The notes under the pieces were generated by a model, which had not been told where the DNA came from, searched no databases, and worked only from the letters and a program-made list of their open reading frames with translations. From assembly GCA_030620095.1 (NCBI GenBank), contig JAUTXW010000354.1:1-64000 (forward strand): 64,000 nucleotides of DNA, in the 5' to 3' direction. Each line of letters begins with the position of its first letter. The first letter of the stretch is position 1. The DNA comes from Kuschelorhynchus macadamiae. Taxonomy: Eukaryota; Arthropoda; Insecta; Coleoptera; Curculionidae. Shown piece after piece: positions 11,141 to 22,190 of this stretch. A program made the translations under genes and the position numbers.

Positions 11141-11960
11141 AGACAGACGGCCACTTTTGGCATACCCGAGCAGCCCAAAGTCGAACTGCATAAATTAAAA
11201 TTTTGATAAATCTCGTTCACTGGATCTGATGCTGGCTGCCCTTGTAAAATCTGGACTTATAAATCGTGTATCATTATACTGGGTGGTCCAATAATAGTGG
11301 ACATAGGCAGTAGCCCGGGAACCGTTAATGACAGAATTCAAGAAAAAATATATTTATAGGTAAATCGAAAGTTCGCCGTTTTTGCAACACAAAAGAGATA
11401 TAGAGGTGCGGCATACGAAAGAAAACAGACAAATATAGATAAGGTTCATTAAGCATAGTGACATTTTTTAATTATCTGAAGTGCGTATAGTCAAAAAGGA
11501 GTGTAATATTATTTAAAGAACGACGGGACACCACTGGTTTAAAGAGATTATTTGGCCGACTCCGCCCGGTTTTCTTTCGTGTCCCGCCCTTTACACAATA
11601 ATCATCCATGCATTGGCCGTTTTGTTTATTTTAAATTAATTTATACGAAACAGGGTACACTCATGAATGAGTTGCAAATGTTTCAATACGTTCGAGTTGC
11701 AACGAACGAATTAAGAAAACGTCTTCCATATAATATACACAGTTGTTATAAATTTTTATAATCTACAAACTGATAGCGAATATTACAATATTTTATGAGT
11801 CATTTTTAATTCAGTTTTTAATACTAAGATTGTTGTTAAAATTTAAACACACTTGATTTAACATACAGTGTTGCAACAAAGTGTAGGAATCTAAAAATAT
11901 ACCGGAAATGAATGATATTTAAACAAAAAACGTCGATTTAGTTTTTTAAATTTCCTATAA
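11141..11960. other. Intergenic with a mariner-like terminal fragment
   Basis: At 11279 the string ACTGGGTGGTCCA resembles the CAGGGTGGTCCA tips of mariner-type elements elsewhere in the window (48537, 51160), but no partner end or coding sequence belongs to it. Nothing else is recognisable. Confidence 0.35.
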
Positions 11961-11962
11961 TT

Positions 11963-13685
11963 GATGTTCAATTCTTTCAAAGTGATGACATGCCAAATTT
12001 TTTTTAAATAGCAACATGGGTCGTATGATACCTCTTTTGAAATGTATTTTCACCCCGAGTACATTACCAAATTTAATGTAATTCCGTCAACTCGTTTAGA
12101 AATTTTTAGAAATACCGTAAAAAACGGTCTTAGGTAACAATATATCTTGATTAATCAATTCTAACAAGTTAAACACTTTGACAAATATATACTTCAAAAA
12201 TTGCTACTCGCTATTTGGCTAGTTTGGCAATGTATGTATGAATTCTTGTTGAATGTTCGTCAAAAATACATCAGCAATTCAACATATTTCTGCCTTTATT
12301 CGCTTTTAATGCTTCAATCGTAGAGGATCTGTTAAAGAAAACTTTACTTATTAAAAAGCTCCACAGGAAAAATACCAGTGGGATCAAGCCGGTGATCTCG
12401 GAGACCATTCAATTTGACCACGTCATCCAATCCACCTGTGAGGAAATATTTCACTAAGATATTCCCTAACAGGTTTTGCGTAATGAGGTGATGCCCCACC
12501 TTGTTGAAACTACATGTGTTCAATTGGTATATCAGGCTCATTGCACGGATAATGTTGAGATAAGGCGGGTTATTAAGTTCATTTATAAAAAATCCAGATA
12601 AATCGCCCCTGACAGATTAGTGTCACAAAAATAAGGACCAATAAATAATGATCCAAATTATGCCAATCCATGCGTTGGCTTTTTCATTATATTGAATATG
12701 GGCAACTTGAGTCCAACGGGGGTTTTCTGTAGGCCAGTATCTGCAGTTTTGACGATTCACAGTGCCATTCAAGGAAAACGTTGCTTTATCCGAAAACAAA
12801 AACTGGAACTAAAACGGGTTCAAATTGCAGCGTTTCTGCATGATTTCACAAAATTGGATCTCTGGCCCTAATCGTCTTCACTGAAGTACCGAATTAGTTT
12901 AATCTTGTAAGGATGATATTTTTTCGTGTGCAGAATATTTTCAGTAGAAGTGAGGTTAATATTTGAATTAAATGCTACTTGCCGGGTAGAAGAATTGGGA
13001 TCCCCGCTATACCTTAGCAAAATGTCGAGTTTTAGATCATCGTCAATTTTTGCCACCCTAGATAAGTCTGTTACATATACATGTTCCCTGAATTTTTTCA
13101 CACCTATGCTCACTGTTGATTTGGAAACTGGTTTGCATTCTGGGTATGTAACGTTGAAAAGACTATGTGCGATCCCCCCAACCATATATCATAAGTATTT
13201 CAATCCTTTGCTGCTGTGACCATTTTGGGAGTGAAAAAAATTAGATACTTCAAAACTGACATCACTGTCAATCGTGACATTCTGGTAACAATGTAAAAAC
13301 TCACTGTTTCTTGCAAGTAAAATGTTTATTTGTAACAATAGGGATTTTAGACGTATTAGGATATTTCCAAGTCGACAGCCAACATCTTAAGCCATTTTAT
13401 ACTTTCGAAAAAAAACATGACAAAATCATATTAGTCTGCATGTTTATGACTATATTCTAAAAAACAAACTAAAAAATCTGCAAAATTAAATATTAGGAAG
13501 TATGGAAAAGAACATATTCATTTTAACATATTTCTAAATTTTAAGAACTGCCATTTTCAAACGAGTTGACGGAATGACATGAAATTTGGTGTACGTATTC
13601 GGGGTGGAAATAAATTTAAAAAGAAGTATCATATGACTCATGTTGTCATTTGAAAAAAGTCATCACTTTGATAGATGTCAAATGA
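11963..13685 (-). mobile_element. Mariner-like element with long inverted ends
   Basis: 11963-12105 and 13545-13685 are inverted, diverged copies: shared blocks include CAAAGTGATGAC, TCATATGATAC/TCGTATGATAC and ATTCCGTCAACTCG. They enclose a minus-strand mariner-type transposase relic. The element is about 1.7 kb. The outermost bases and TA duplication were not fixed. Confidence 0.7.
12330..13190 (-). pseudogene. Mariner-like transposase pseudogene
   Basis: The minus frame at 13185-12868 holds the helix-turn-helix region, ending in the family block KKYHPYKIKLI. Lower down in other frames come FSDKATFSLNGTVNRQNCRYW (first catalytic Asp, about 12815-12750) and a decayed FQQDGAPAH-like block whose surviving bases encode VSTRWG (12515-12498). 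The last part resembles the RSPDLTPLDFFLW region (PTGIFPVELFNK, 12385-12350). Stops and shifts are numerous. Confidence 0.7.
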
Positions 13686-13989
13686 ATGTTACTAAAAGAT
13701 GGGAAATTTAAAACAAGTATAGTCAAAAGCAGTGTTATCGTGCGGGTCATACGATTTATCAACGACAAATTTCTTAAGTTTGTTTATCTTTCTTTTATTA
13801 CGTGTAATCATATCCTCCGCATAAAATCCTGGAGATGAATTAGATAGGCCTATGATATTTTCATATGAAAAAAGAGGATAAACATATAAATACCAGCAGT
13901 TGCAAAAATCTTTGAGCGATGTCACTTCAAAGTCAGATTGACAAGTCAGTGATAAAATGAGTAATAGAAAACAATTTTCGGATTTTTTG

Positions 13990-14960
13990 CATCTACAAAA
14001 GAAAAAATGGTATTAAATCTAATAAAATATTACGAAAACGAAAATTCACCAGCCAATATCCTGGAGATAGTAGCAAAAGCTCTGGGAATCGGTATAAGGA
14101 CTCTGCAGAAAATTGTGCATGAAAACAGCATAATTTACTACCGAAGAAGATTAAAAAATGTACACGAAAAAAGCCAAAGACAGAAGAATTAAGTGACAAT
14201 GTAAAAATGGATGTTCGTAATGCAATTTACGACTTATACACATCAAAAACTAATATAACCGTTCAAGTTTTAAAAGAAGCTTTAAAAATCGAGGCATATT
14301 GGAAATTGGACTAAAATCGTTGTTAAAATTAATAAAAATGTTGGGTTTTCGAAATAAAAAGGACTGTAATCGAAGATTTTTATGCGAGTTGCTACATATA
14401 GCAAGTCAGCGTTTTAAAGAAGTACACGGAAAATGGTACTTCAAAATTTAGAAAAGTGGTGTTTTTAGACGAGACTTGGATATTTTCTAATGGAAGTGGT
14501 TCAAAATCTTGGCAGGGCCAGTCTGTAAAAAGGGTCAAGAGAAAAAAGGGCTGTGGGACGGGGAAACGGTTCATCATTTTGCATGCAGGTTCTTCAACAG
14601 GATTTCTCCCAGGTGCAAGTTTACTGTTTTTTTCAACATCCAAAAGTATGGACTACCATGATAATATGAACTGTGAACTATTTAAAAAGTGGTTAAAAGA
14701 ACAACTGATTCCAAATTTAGATGCTCCATCTTTAATCATTCTGGACAATGCATCTTATTATTCAAGAATCTTAAATATACAACCTACTTCTTCCTGGAAG
14801 AACAGTGATATTTATGACTGGCTAATAAATTTTTTTATTAAATATAAAACAAAATATATGATATATAACGCAATAGAATTAATATAGGCTGGGGCAAAAT
14901 CATATTACGAAAAAATCGATCTTTACATCAGATGAAAAACTGGAAAAAATCTGTGGAACA
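13990..14960 (+). pseudogene. IS630/mariner-type transposase, copy A
   Basis: The N-terminal block (14007-14190) carries an HTH-like segment (ILEIVAKALGIGIRTLQKIV). After a frameshifted middle, an open stretch at 14456-14887 holds VFLDETWIF (first catalytic Asp), HAGSSTGFLPGASLLFF, and LIILDNASYY (second catalytic Asp). The third acidic motif follows at 14863-14890 as NAIELI. Relative to copy B, bases between the second and third motifs have been replaced by AT-rich sequence. Only a few disruptions exist, so the family was active fairly recently. Confidence 0.8.
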
Positions 14961-15004
14961 TACGGAGAAATTATATGGATTGGTGAAATCGAGAACGATA
15001 CAGG

Positions 15005-15005
15005 C

Positions 15006-15053
<48 letters not shown>
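15005..15053. repeat. (TA)n microsatellite
   Basis: About 24 TA units directly after GATACAGGCTATAT. The same lead-in precedes the tract at 17639. Confidence 0.95.
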
Positions 15054-15055
<2 letters not shown>

Positions 15056-15059
15056 GGAG

Positions 15060-15160
15060 TACATTTCTTAATCTTCTTCGGAAGTAAATTATATTTTTTT
15101 TCATGCACAGGTTTCTGATTCCTTTTCAGAGCTTTTGCCACTGGTTCCTGGATATTTATC
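15060..15160 (-). pseudogene. Transposase N-terminal fragment, copy C
   Basis: On the minus strand this repeats the N-terminal segment of copies A and D (PVAKALK... then VHEKKYNLLPKKIKKC). It is cut off at both ends, with a (TA)n tract on one side. Confidence 0.7.
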
Positions 15161-15437
15161 AAATTTTGTACATTTGTATATTTAATAAAAAAACAATGTT
15201 AACTTATTTTTTTTTAAATATAAACAAAATTTGATATATAACAAATATATATATTAACATTGGAACGAATATTATATAATTATTTACTGGTTTATTGTCT
15301 ACAAATATACAAATTGTGAATGTACATATAAAAAGACATTTTGTATAGCAATAAAAACACACACAAAATTGTGTCAAATCTATTATAAAACATTACTAGT
15401 AATATTACTAGTAATATAGTAATTTTTAAAATTTTTA
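15161..15437. other. AT-rich spacer between transposase fragments
   Basis: Contains only low-complexity AT-rich sequence and the small palindrome TTACTAGTAATATTACTAGTAA (near 15393). No coding sequence. Confidence 0.5.
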
Positions 15438-15665
15438 AATTAAAATTCACTGGCTAATATCCAGGAACCAGTGGCAAAAGCTCTGAGACTCGGTATAAGG
15501 AATGTACAGAAACCTGTGCATGAAAAAAAATATAATTTACTTCCGAAGAAGATTAAGAAATGTACACGAAAAAATCCAAAGGCAAAAGTTACAATGCAAA
15601 AATGGATATTCATAATGCAATTTATGATTTATAGACGGCAAAGACTAATATAATCCTTCAGAAAC
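15438..15665 (+). pseudogene. Transposase N-terminal fragment, copy D
   Basis: Plus-strand copy of the same N-terminal domain (NIQEPVAKALRLGIRNVQKP), running on past the HTH to about the point where copy A reads LYTSKTNITVQ, here broken by a stop. It ends abruptly, next to the minus-strand copy B. Confidence 0.7.
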
Positions 15666-15680
15666 TTTTTAATATTCCAG

Positions 15681-16562
15681 ACTAAAAAACATCATCATCA
15701 CTTAAAAAGTCCTCATCTTCTAAGTCGTCCTCAAATGGCGCAATGATCATTGGTGCTATTTCGATATCTAGAACTCGTTCTCGATTCCACCAATCCATAT
15801 TAATTTCTCCGTATGTTCCACAGATTTCTTCCAGTACAATTGCACTTCATCTGATGTAAGACCATCGTTCACGTGTTTTTCGTAATATGATTTTGCCCCA
15901 GCCTATATTAATTCTATTGCGTTAAAGTGCCAATGGTATGGCGGCATATATTGTTGGTTTTTTATTAGATTTTGCCATTAAAAGAAGTTCTAGTTTCAGC
16001 ATATTGGGTAAAGAATTTTGTTTTTGTTTTATTAGCCAGTCATAAATATCACTGTTCTTCCAGGAAGAAGTAGGTTGTTTGGTGTAAGATGCATTGTCCA
16101 GAATGATTAAAGATGGAGCATCTAAATTTGGAATCAGTTGTTCTTTTAACCACTTTTCAAATAATTCACAGTTCAAATTATTATGGTAGTCCATACTTTT
16201 GGATGTTGAAAAAAACAGTAAACTTGCACTTGGGAGAAATTCTGTTGAAGAACCTGCATGCAAATGATGAACCGTTTCCCCGTCCCACAGCCTTTTTTTC
16301 TCTTGACCCTTTTTAAAGACTCGTCCTGCCAAGATTTTGAACCACTTCCATTAGAAAATATCCAAGTCTCGTAAAAACACCACTTTTCTAAATTTTGAAG
16401 TAACATTTTCCGTGTACTTCTGTAAAAACTGGATACGCTGACTTGCTATATGTGGAAACTCGCATAAAAATCTTCGATTACAGTCCTTTTTATTTCGAGA
16501 ACCAAACATTTTTATTAATTTTGACAACGATATTTCCCAATATGCCTCGATTTTCAAAGCTT

Positions 16563-16568
<6 letters not shown>
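15681..16568 (-). pseudogene. IS630/mariner-type transposase, copy B (catalytic part)
   Basis: Minus-strand copy with all three acidic motifs still visible: ETWIF near 16368, LDNASYTKQ near 16100 and, after a shift, NAIELIWAGAK near 15915-15895. The tail beyond is very acidic (DDLEDEDFLSDDDVF) and ends at a stop at 15681-15683. Frames shift several times. Its N-terminal part is cut off at a (TA)n tract at 16569 and seems to continue at 17200-17400. It is the best template in the window for the 3' half of this family. Confidence 0.8.
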
Positions 16569-16649
<81 letters not shown>

Positions 16650-16651
16650 GT
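16569..16651. repeat. (TA)n microsatellite
   Basis: About 40 TA units with two G interruptions; it splits copy B of the transposase. Confidence 0.95.
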
Positions 16652-16663
16652 AAATTTTGCCAA

Positions 16664-16795
16664 CCAAATACATATTTATTAAAATAATATTAAGTGTCTA
16701 TCTTAATAATATTGCGTAATATAATTAAAAAAAACTATTTTTTTTTTCCCATTTGTATATTTGTAAATAGCCCATGTTAGAGATTTAATAGCTAA
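16664..16795 (+). repeat. Dispersed repeat, copy 1
   Basis: Begins TTTTGCCAACCAAATACATATTT and runs through an AATATTAAGTG...CTAT block to GAGATTTAATAGCT. A second copy is at 18070-18230 in the same orientation. No coding content; probably the non-coding part of a transposon. Confidence 0.7.
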
Positions 16796-16859
16796 ATTTT
16801 TTTATTAAATATAACACACAAGCATATAGAAAAGTAAAAAATTATAACTAAAATAATTA

Positions 16860-16862
<3 letters not shown>

Positions 16863-16903
<41 letters not shown>

Positions 16904-16916
16904 TATGTAATGAACT

Positions 16917-17005
<89 letters not shown>

Positions 17006-17008
17006 TAT

Positions 17009-17080
<72 letters not shown>
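16863..17080. repeat. Compound (TA)n microsatellite
   Basis: TA runs at 16863-16899 and 16919-17080, separated by a short unique string (GTTATATGTAATGAACTGG), together about 200 bases. Confidence 0.95.
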
Positions 17081-17081
<1 letters not shown>

Positions 17082-17199
17082 AATTATGTGAAAGTATTAA
17101 GGGTGATATTAAGATAAACTCCTAACTTGTGGTGCGAACTCAACATGGCGACACAAAATGGCGGTCAAATAAGACAAAAAAAAATTTTCTGAAGGATTA

Positions 17200-17405
17200 T
17201 ATTATTCTTTGACGTGTATAAATCATAAATTGCATTATGAATATCCATTTTTGCATTGAAACTTAAGTCTTTTGCCATTGGATTTTTTCCTGTACATTTA
17301 ATCCAAATACATTATGTTTTTTTTTCAATAATCTGTACATTCCTAATATACCCATTCTCAGAGCTTTTGCCACTGTTGCTCCTGGATATTAACCAGTGAA
17401 TTTTA
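17200..17405 (-). pseudogene. Displaced N-terminal part of transposase copy B
   Basis: On the minus strand, 17395-17340 encodes the NIQ..VAKALRMG block and 17270-17215 matches the region around MDIHNAIYDLYT of copy D. A deletion and a (TA)n expansion separate it from the catalytic half at 15681-16568. Confidence 0.65.
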
Positions 17406-17638
17406 ATTTAAAAATTTTTTAAGACAAAAAATTTACACCAATTTTTTGCTATAAATATTTTTTGTACATTTAATAATTTAGTAGGCAATAAATAAATAAC
17501 TATAGAATACTTGTTTCAATTTTAAGGCGTGTTTAAAATAAGTAAATTTTTTTATTAATTACCTATAAGACAAAATTTGATATATAAAAATCGGTAAAAT
17601 CGTATTTGTAGAAACTCATGGCTAACTAAAGATACAGG

Positions 17639-17697
<59 letters not shown>
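17639..17697. repeat. (TA)n microsatellite
   Basis: About 29 TA units after GATACAGGCTATATA, the same lead-in as at 15005. Confidence 0.95.
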
Positions 17698-17699
<2 letters not shown>

Positions 17700-17702
17700 A
17701 TA

Positions 17703-17790
17703 TACATGTTTTCCGGCATCTAGGGATCCTTAAACGTAAAGATCTGAAAAAATCTCACGAGGGAAGTAATAACTAATTACCTTGTGTTTT
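17703..17790. repeat. Fragment of the foldback family seen at 43.0 kb
   Basis: The blocks ATGTTTTCCGGCATCTAGG, AAACGTAAAGATCTGAA and ACGAGGGAAGTAA match the ends of the foldback element at 43031-43690 and the fragment at 53515-53770. Confidence 0.7.
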
Positions 17791-19080
17791 TAACAAAAGT
17801 GTATAATAATTTTGCAAAATAAATTTTTTTTCTTATCACAATCCAAAAAAAACAAGTTTTCTTTGCACAGGGGTGGCCCGCAATTAAATAAATGACACTG
17901 TATAAGTGGTTAGATTTATAGGTCAAGCGGGGCTCATAATTTTTGGTGATCCATAAAAAAATTTAACTTTCATTAAGTGGCTGTATAAACAGAACATATC
18001 CTGATTGTTCCACTGATTAGAATCGCCTTCAGACTTCATTAAGGCGCTTGGCATTTTGTGTATTTTTGTTTTTGCCAACCAAAAATTTTTAACCAAATAC
18101 ATATTTAGCGAATTTTCTTATTTAGTCCCTCGGCATTTAATATATAAAATAATATTAAGTGGCTATGTTAATAATATTGCGTAATATAATAAAAAAAAAC
18201 TTATATTTGTAAATAGCCTATCGAGATTTAATAGCTCGATAAAAGAATCACACAACATTTTGGTGTTCACTGTGTTTCTTGATTTGATTCATAATGTTGG
18301 TGACCTTTGGACCCGCACGATAAGACCGCATTCGACTATAGATATGCTTTTTTTTTAAGTATTATTTCTTTTTGGTATATTTTCAGGTTTCCAAACTTGT
18401 TTGCCACACTGTATATATATGTTACTAAATTAAAACAGCATTCGGCTGTATACATTGTGCAAAATACGTACTAATTCTGCTATTATCTAGACCACACTTA
18501 AAAGACCCCGCACAATCTTTACCGGAGATGGCTGTCAGTCAGTTTTCTTGAAAATTTGATATCTTGTAGTTTTCAAATACCGATCAATAGTTTTCATAGG
18601 TACTCAATCCTGCGGCTAGTTTGCAATATACTGTCCCTTCATTTATGCATTTTTTATTTTTTTGTTCTTAAATACTTAATACGCCTTCAAGTAAGTCAGT
18701 ATCTTAGAATATCTGAGAATAGAAGTTGCTGTTTGTATTGGTAAAAATAAACTCGTACAGGGTGTAACTGTTTTCCACATTGCGGTTATTTTTGTTTTAT
18801 GTTTGACCGCACCACAAAATTCCAATTTTTACAAAAAGTTCAATTAAGCTAAAACAGACAGTCAGATTTGGATAATCTTTTAATATGTGTATTCAAATTA
18901 AATAAAGATTAAAGAATTGTATCGAAAAGGTTTGTAAATAGCTGACTTTACCGTGGCCATGAATTTTAATACACGTTTTGTAACCTATTCATCATCTAGA
19001 TACTAAAAATCTATAAAAATGCGCTTTCACACATGTTTATCAAAAGTTCTTGGCTGGAAAAGATATATGCATAATAGCAG
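17791..19080. other. Intergenic; holds dispersed repeat copy 2
   Basis: 18070-18230 repeats 16664-16795 (ACCAAATACATATTT, AATAATATTAAGTG and GAGATTTAATAGCT blocks) in the same orientation, with an inserted segment. No gene is recognisable in the rest, including the open frame at 18556-18744. Confidence 0.5.
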
Positions 19081-19084
19081 GAGT

Positions 19085-19210
19085 ATATAATTTCTGCAGG
19101 TGCAAAACGGCCTACTAGAAGAATCGCTTTCGATTATGTCATAGGGTACCCTGTGACATAATCGAAAGCAATTCTTCTTGTAGGCCGTTTTGCACCTGCA
19201 GAAATTATAT
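19085..19210. repeat. 126-bp near-perfect palindrome
   Basis: Arms 19085-19147 and 19148-19210 are inverted copies with about three mismatches and no spacer; the centre is GGGTACCC. It reads through PstI-like CTGCAG sites near both ends. No coding capacity, and no matching element elsewhere in the window. Confidence 0.95.
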
Positions 19211-20740
19211 ATTTCTGTTATTCTACATATTCATCATCTGAAAATCTAGACCTCTTAGGCTTACTGCAAAGATATTTAAGTACCTAGTCGATAAAAGTGA
19301 CACAATTTAATTATCAAAAAATAAAACCAAGGAAAGGTAAATAATAACAGATATAATATAAATTGTAGTATAATACAAAGCGTCTCATAAAAAGCCGAAC
19401 AGACCATACGAGAACTGTTACGTTAGATTCCACTTGGTTTTACATAATAATTCTAGTAAAAGGATTTATATATAAGTAGTTTGATAAATATTTGTGTTAC
19501 TTTGTTCTAATAACTACGAGATATTATCGAAAATACTAAATATCGTAGCAAAATAAAAAGCAAATCGTAAAAATAGGTCAACAATTTTCTCGTTTAGACT
19601 TGAATTAAAAATATACTTTTTCGGATGGAAATTAATTGTAATGAGAAATTCTAATACATTTTATGTAACATAAGAATTATTAGATCATATTTTTAAAAAA
19701 TAGTCAATTATTGTACGCGACCTTGGAGGTATAATGAATACATCAAGATTTTAATTTTTATACAAGACCAATTAATTATCATACTGATTTTAATGTTAAA
19801 AAAACCGAGCTCTATAGTATTTGTAATAAAACTTCTATTTACTAGAGCATTAGAAAATCTCGCCCTGATTCATAATAGTGACTTATTAATGAACTTTTAT
19901 CCTAATATTTAAAAAAGCATAATTATATTAAACTGAGTGAAACCTAATATTACATTAGTCACGTAGTTTGTCTATAATTTTATTGTATATTTTTATTTGC
20001 CATAGTTATATTCATATGCTATATTTACTTAGCATTACTACTAGGTTCGTTCTATAATTAATTAGTGTCACTTTTACCGGCTACAGTAATGTAAGCTATT
20101 TACAAATCGTTTGGATATAATTATTTAAGTTTTAAAAAATCTGGCTGTTGGTTTTAGCTCAATTGTTTCAGGTGAGGTCGAATATGTAACAAAAATGCAA
20201 TATGGAAAACAGTATAGTAATACAATAAGTTTCAATCTCACATATTCTAAGCAACTGACTTATTTGAATGCGTATTAAGAATTTACAAACAAAAAAATTT
20301 AAAAAAAATGCATATAATGAGGAACAAGCAAAATTCCAACTTTGACGCCCTGATATCGAAAAATAGCCTTAGGATTAAGTTTTTGATCAGGATGTCGAGA
20401 ACTGCAACAAAGCAAATTTTTAGGAAAATCGACTGAAAGCCATTTGCCATAAGGTTTGTCTGTTAATAATGAGTCCGTTAATAACATCGTTTTTCATTAT
20501 TTTTCAATCAATAAAAGAAATACCTCTTCGAATTTTCAGATATGTATTTTTTATAAAATTTCACATTGCTAAACAGTATATACAGTATATTAAAAATATT
20601 GCTTTCGCTAATCTCTCTAAAAGTGTTTGCAGCCATAAACCTATATTACAATAGAAACGAGATAATAATTTACGTATTTTTAACTAGTGGGTAATAAAAG
20701 TCATATGAGCGTGACGATGCTGTAATGCATTATCATAAAA
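19211..20740. other. Intergenic, no supported gene
   Basis: AT-rich sequence downstream of the minus-strand gene at 20841-22151. The open frames at 20299-20487 and 20469-20654 are not recognisable. Confidence 0.45.
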
Positions 20741-20751
20741 TGAATGATTTT

Positions 20752-20757
20752 TTTAAT
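20752..20757 (-). terminator. Possible polyadenylation signal (ATTAAA)
   Basis: ATTAAA on the minus strand, about 85 bases past the stop codon of the glycoprotein gene. Confidence 0.35.
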
Positions 20758-20840
20758 ATTTAAATACTATTTGGCATTTTGGTATAAACCCAAAAGATGT
20801 TTAACGCATAATTTAAGAGTATAGTCTAGTTTGATGCCAC

Positions 20841-22151
20841 TCAAAATATGAAAAATTTGATGGCAGCAAACATTAACATACTTGAAACGCTATTCCCAAG
20901 CAATTTCAAGGGTCCTCTGAACAGGTCATTAGCAGAGCTAGGTGTATCGGGAGCAACATAATTGGAAAATGCATCGGCAATAATTATATCTCCTTCTACT
21001 CCCCTCGCAAGCCCATATACAGTATTGTTACAAACTAATGCACTGCCTGTAATGACATTTTGGATTACAGATCTGGGAAGTTCATAGGTTTCGTTGTTAA
21101 AAGTTGCAGAAGGTACATTTGCTGTTAGAATATTGTTATTCTGGAAAGTGACGTAATTACAGTTAGTCAAGTTAGAGTTCTCGTAAGTGACGTTTATATA
21201 TGTTAGATTCTCAAACGGAATTAACTCACTGTGTCTAAGAACAACTAGATTCCTGTAAATAGTATCGTTTATATCACCTATAGCAAGAGCGGTTCTAGTA
21301 AAAAGAGTCTCAGCGTGAATATCTAGTAGTTCCCGATCGTCTCTAAAGACTTCATACATGGTCCTATGTATCACCACCTCTTGCACACTCGTTAGCACCC
21401 CAAGTGCAGTTTGATTATTGATTCTAGCACTGAAATTGCCAATAATACCATTGAATAACTCTAAACTGTATACATGTTCCAAAGTGATAGGTATAGCATT
21501 CCAAATGATTAGTGCTTCCTGCGTACCAATACTGTGATTATGTAAGAGCTGTACAAAACCTCTAACTTCGTAGGATATTACACTGGTTGTTAAAATATCT
21601 CTGATTCCCGCCCAGAGAGCTTCTAAAGTAATTCCTGCTTCTGAACATGCCAATTCCAAGTTTGCTTGTGTGAAGTTGCCTTTAATGAATTCTTGCCAGG
21701 GATCTGGATCTCCCCAAGCTATCCCAGCTGAAAATTGGTTAACATCAATTTGTAATGCTACCAGTGCATTCCTTAGTGGAACTCCTGACAAGTTAAGTCT
21801 TCCTGTGAGGGTATTGTAAAAATTGGTAAACGTCCAGTTAAACAATTCCAGGGTGTAGTTAAGGCCGTTGATGCTGAAAACCTGTGCTTGAGGAATCTCA
21901 AGTAACTGCAAAATGTTTGAGGTCGTAGCTAGACTTATATTGTTAGCTTGATATAAGCCCAGGACAGCTTCCGCTGAAATTCCTTTGTCTACTGGACGAT
22001 TGTAGATAACATCTACAAGATAATTCGGTATCCTGGCGTCAGATATTTCAAAAAGAAGTCGAATTAAATAATCTTGATTGGACTCAGCTTCTTGACTTCG
22101 AGCGAAGTTTAGTATCCCGAAAGAGAGCAACAGTAGAATAAAGAGTTTCAT
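20841..22151 (-). CDS. Secreted glycoprotein with a degenerate trypsin-like C-terminal domain
   Basis: An intact 436-residue frame. Residues 1-19 form a clear signal peptide (MKLFILLLLS core, cleavage probably after ARS). Fourteen N-X-S/T sites (for example N71, N98, N159, N205, N295, N320, N353, N375) point to heavy glycosylation. Residues about 20-250 are helical-looking, without a family I know. Residues about 255-400 keep the outline of a chymotrypsin-fold second half: NLVVLRHSELIPF resembles the DIALL strand, then C331 and C374 flank the barrel. At the usual DSGGPLVC site it reads ITGSALVC, so the nucleophile Ser is Thr and the enzyme should be inactive. The last 16 residues are hydrophobic after a Ser/Asn/Asp-rich stretch, which would suit a GPI anchor. 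It is the only apparent host gene in the window. Confidence 0.75.
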   Translation of the reverse strand: MKLFILLLLSFGILNFARSQEAESNQDYLIRLLFEISDARIPNYLVDVIYNRPVDKGISAEAVLGLYQANNISLATTSNILQLLEIPQAQVFSINGLNYTLELFNWTFTNFYNTLTGRLNLSGVPLRNALVALQIDVNQFSAGIAWGDPDPWQEFIKGNFTQANLELACSEAGITLEALWAGIRDILTTSVISYEVRGFVQLLHNHSIGTQEALIIWNAIPITLEHVYSLELFNGIIGNFSARINNQTALGVLTSVQEVVIHRTMYEVFRDDRELLDIHAETLFTRTALAIGDINDTIYRNLVVLRHSELIPFENLTYINVTYENSNLTNCNYVTFQNNNILTANVPSATFNNETYELPRSVIQNVITGSALVCNNTVYGLARGVEGDIIIADAFSNYVAPDTPSSANDLFRGPLKLLGNSVSSMLMFAAIKFFIF

Positions 22152-22170
22152 CTTTGTAGTTACTTTGGCC

Positions 22171-22190
22171 TCTGAAATTAATAAAAAAAA
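22171..22190 (-). other. Probable 3' splice site in the 5' UTR of the glycoprotein gene
   Basis: On the minus strand a T-rich run leads to ...TTTCAG with the exon starting at 22171, 20 bases before the ATG at 22151. A non-coding first exon should therefore lie further up (above 22190). I could not place it. Confidence 0.5.

Noticed and set aside
14971..17082. Long Tyr/Ile open frames across the TA tracts
   Set aside because: Artefacts of (TA)n translation.
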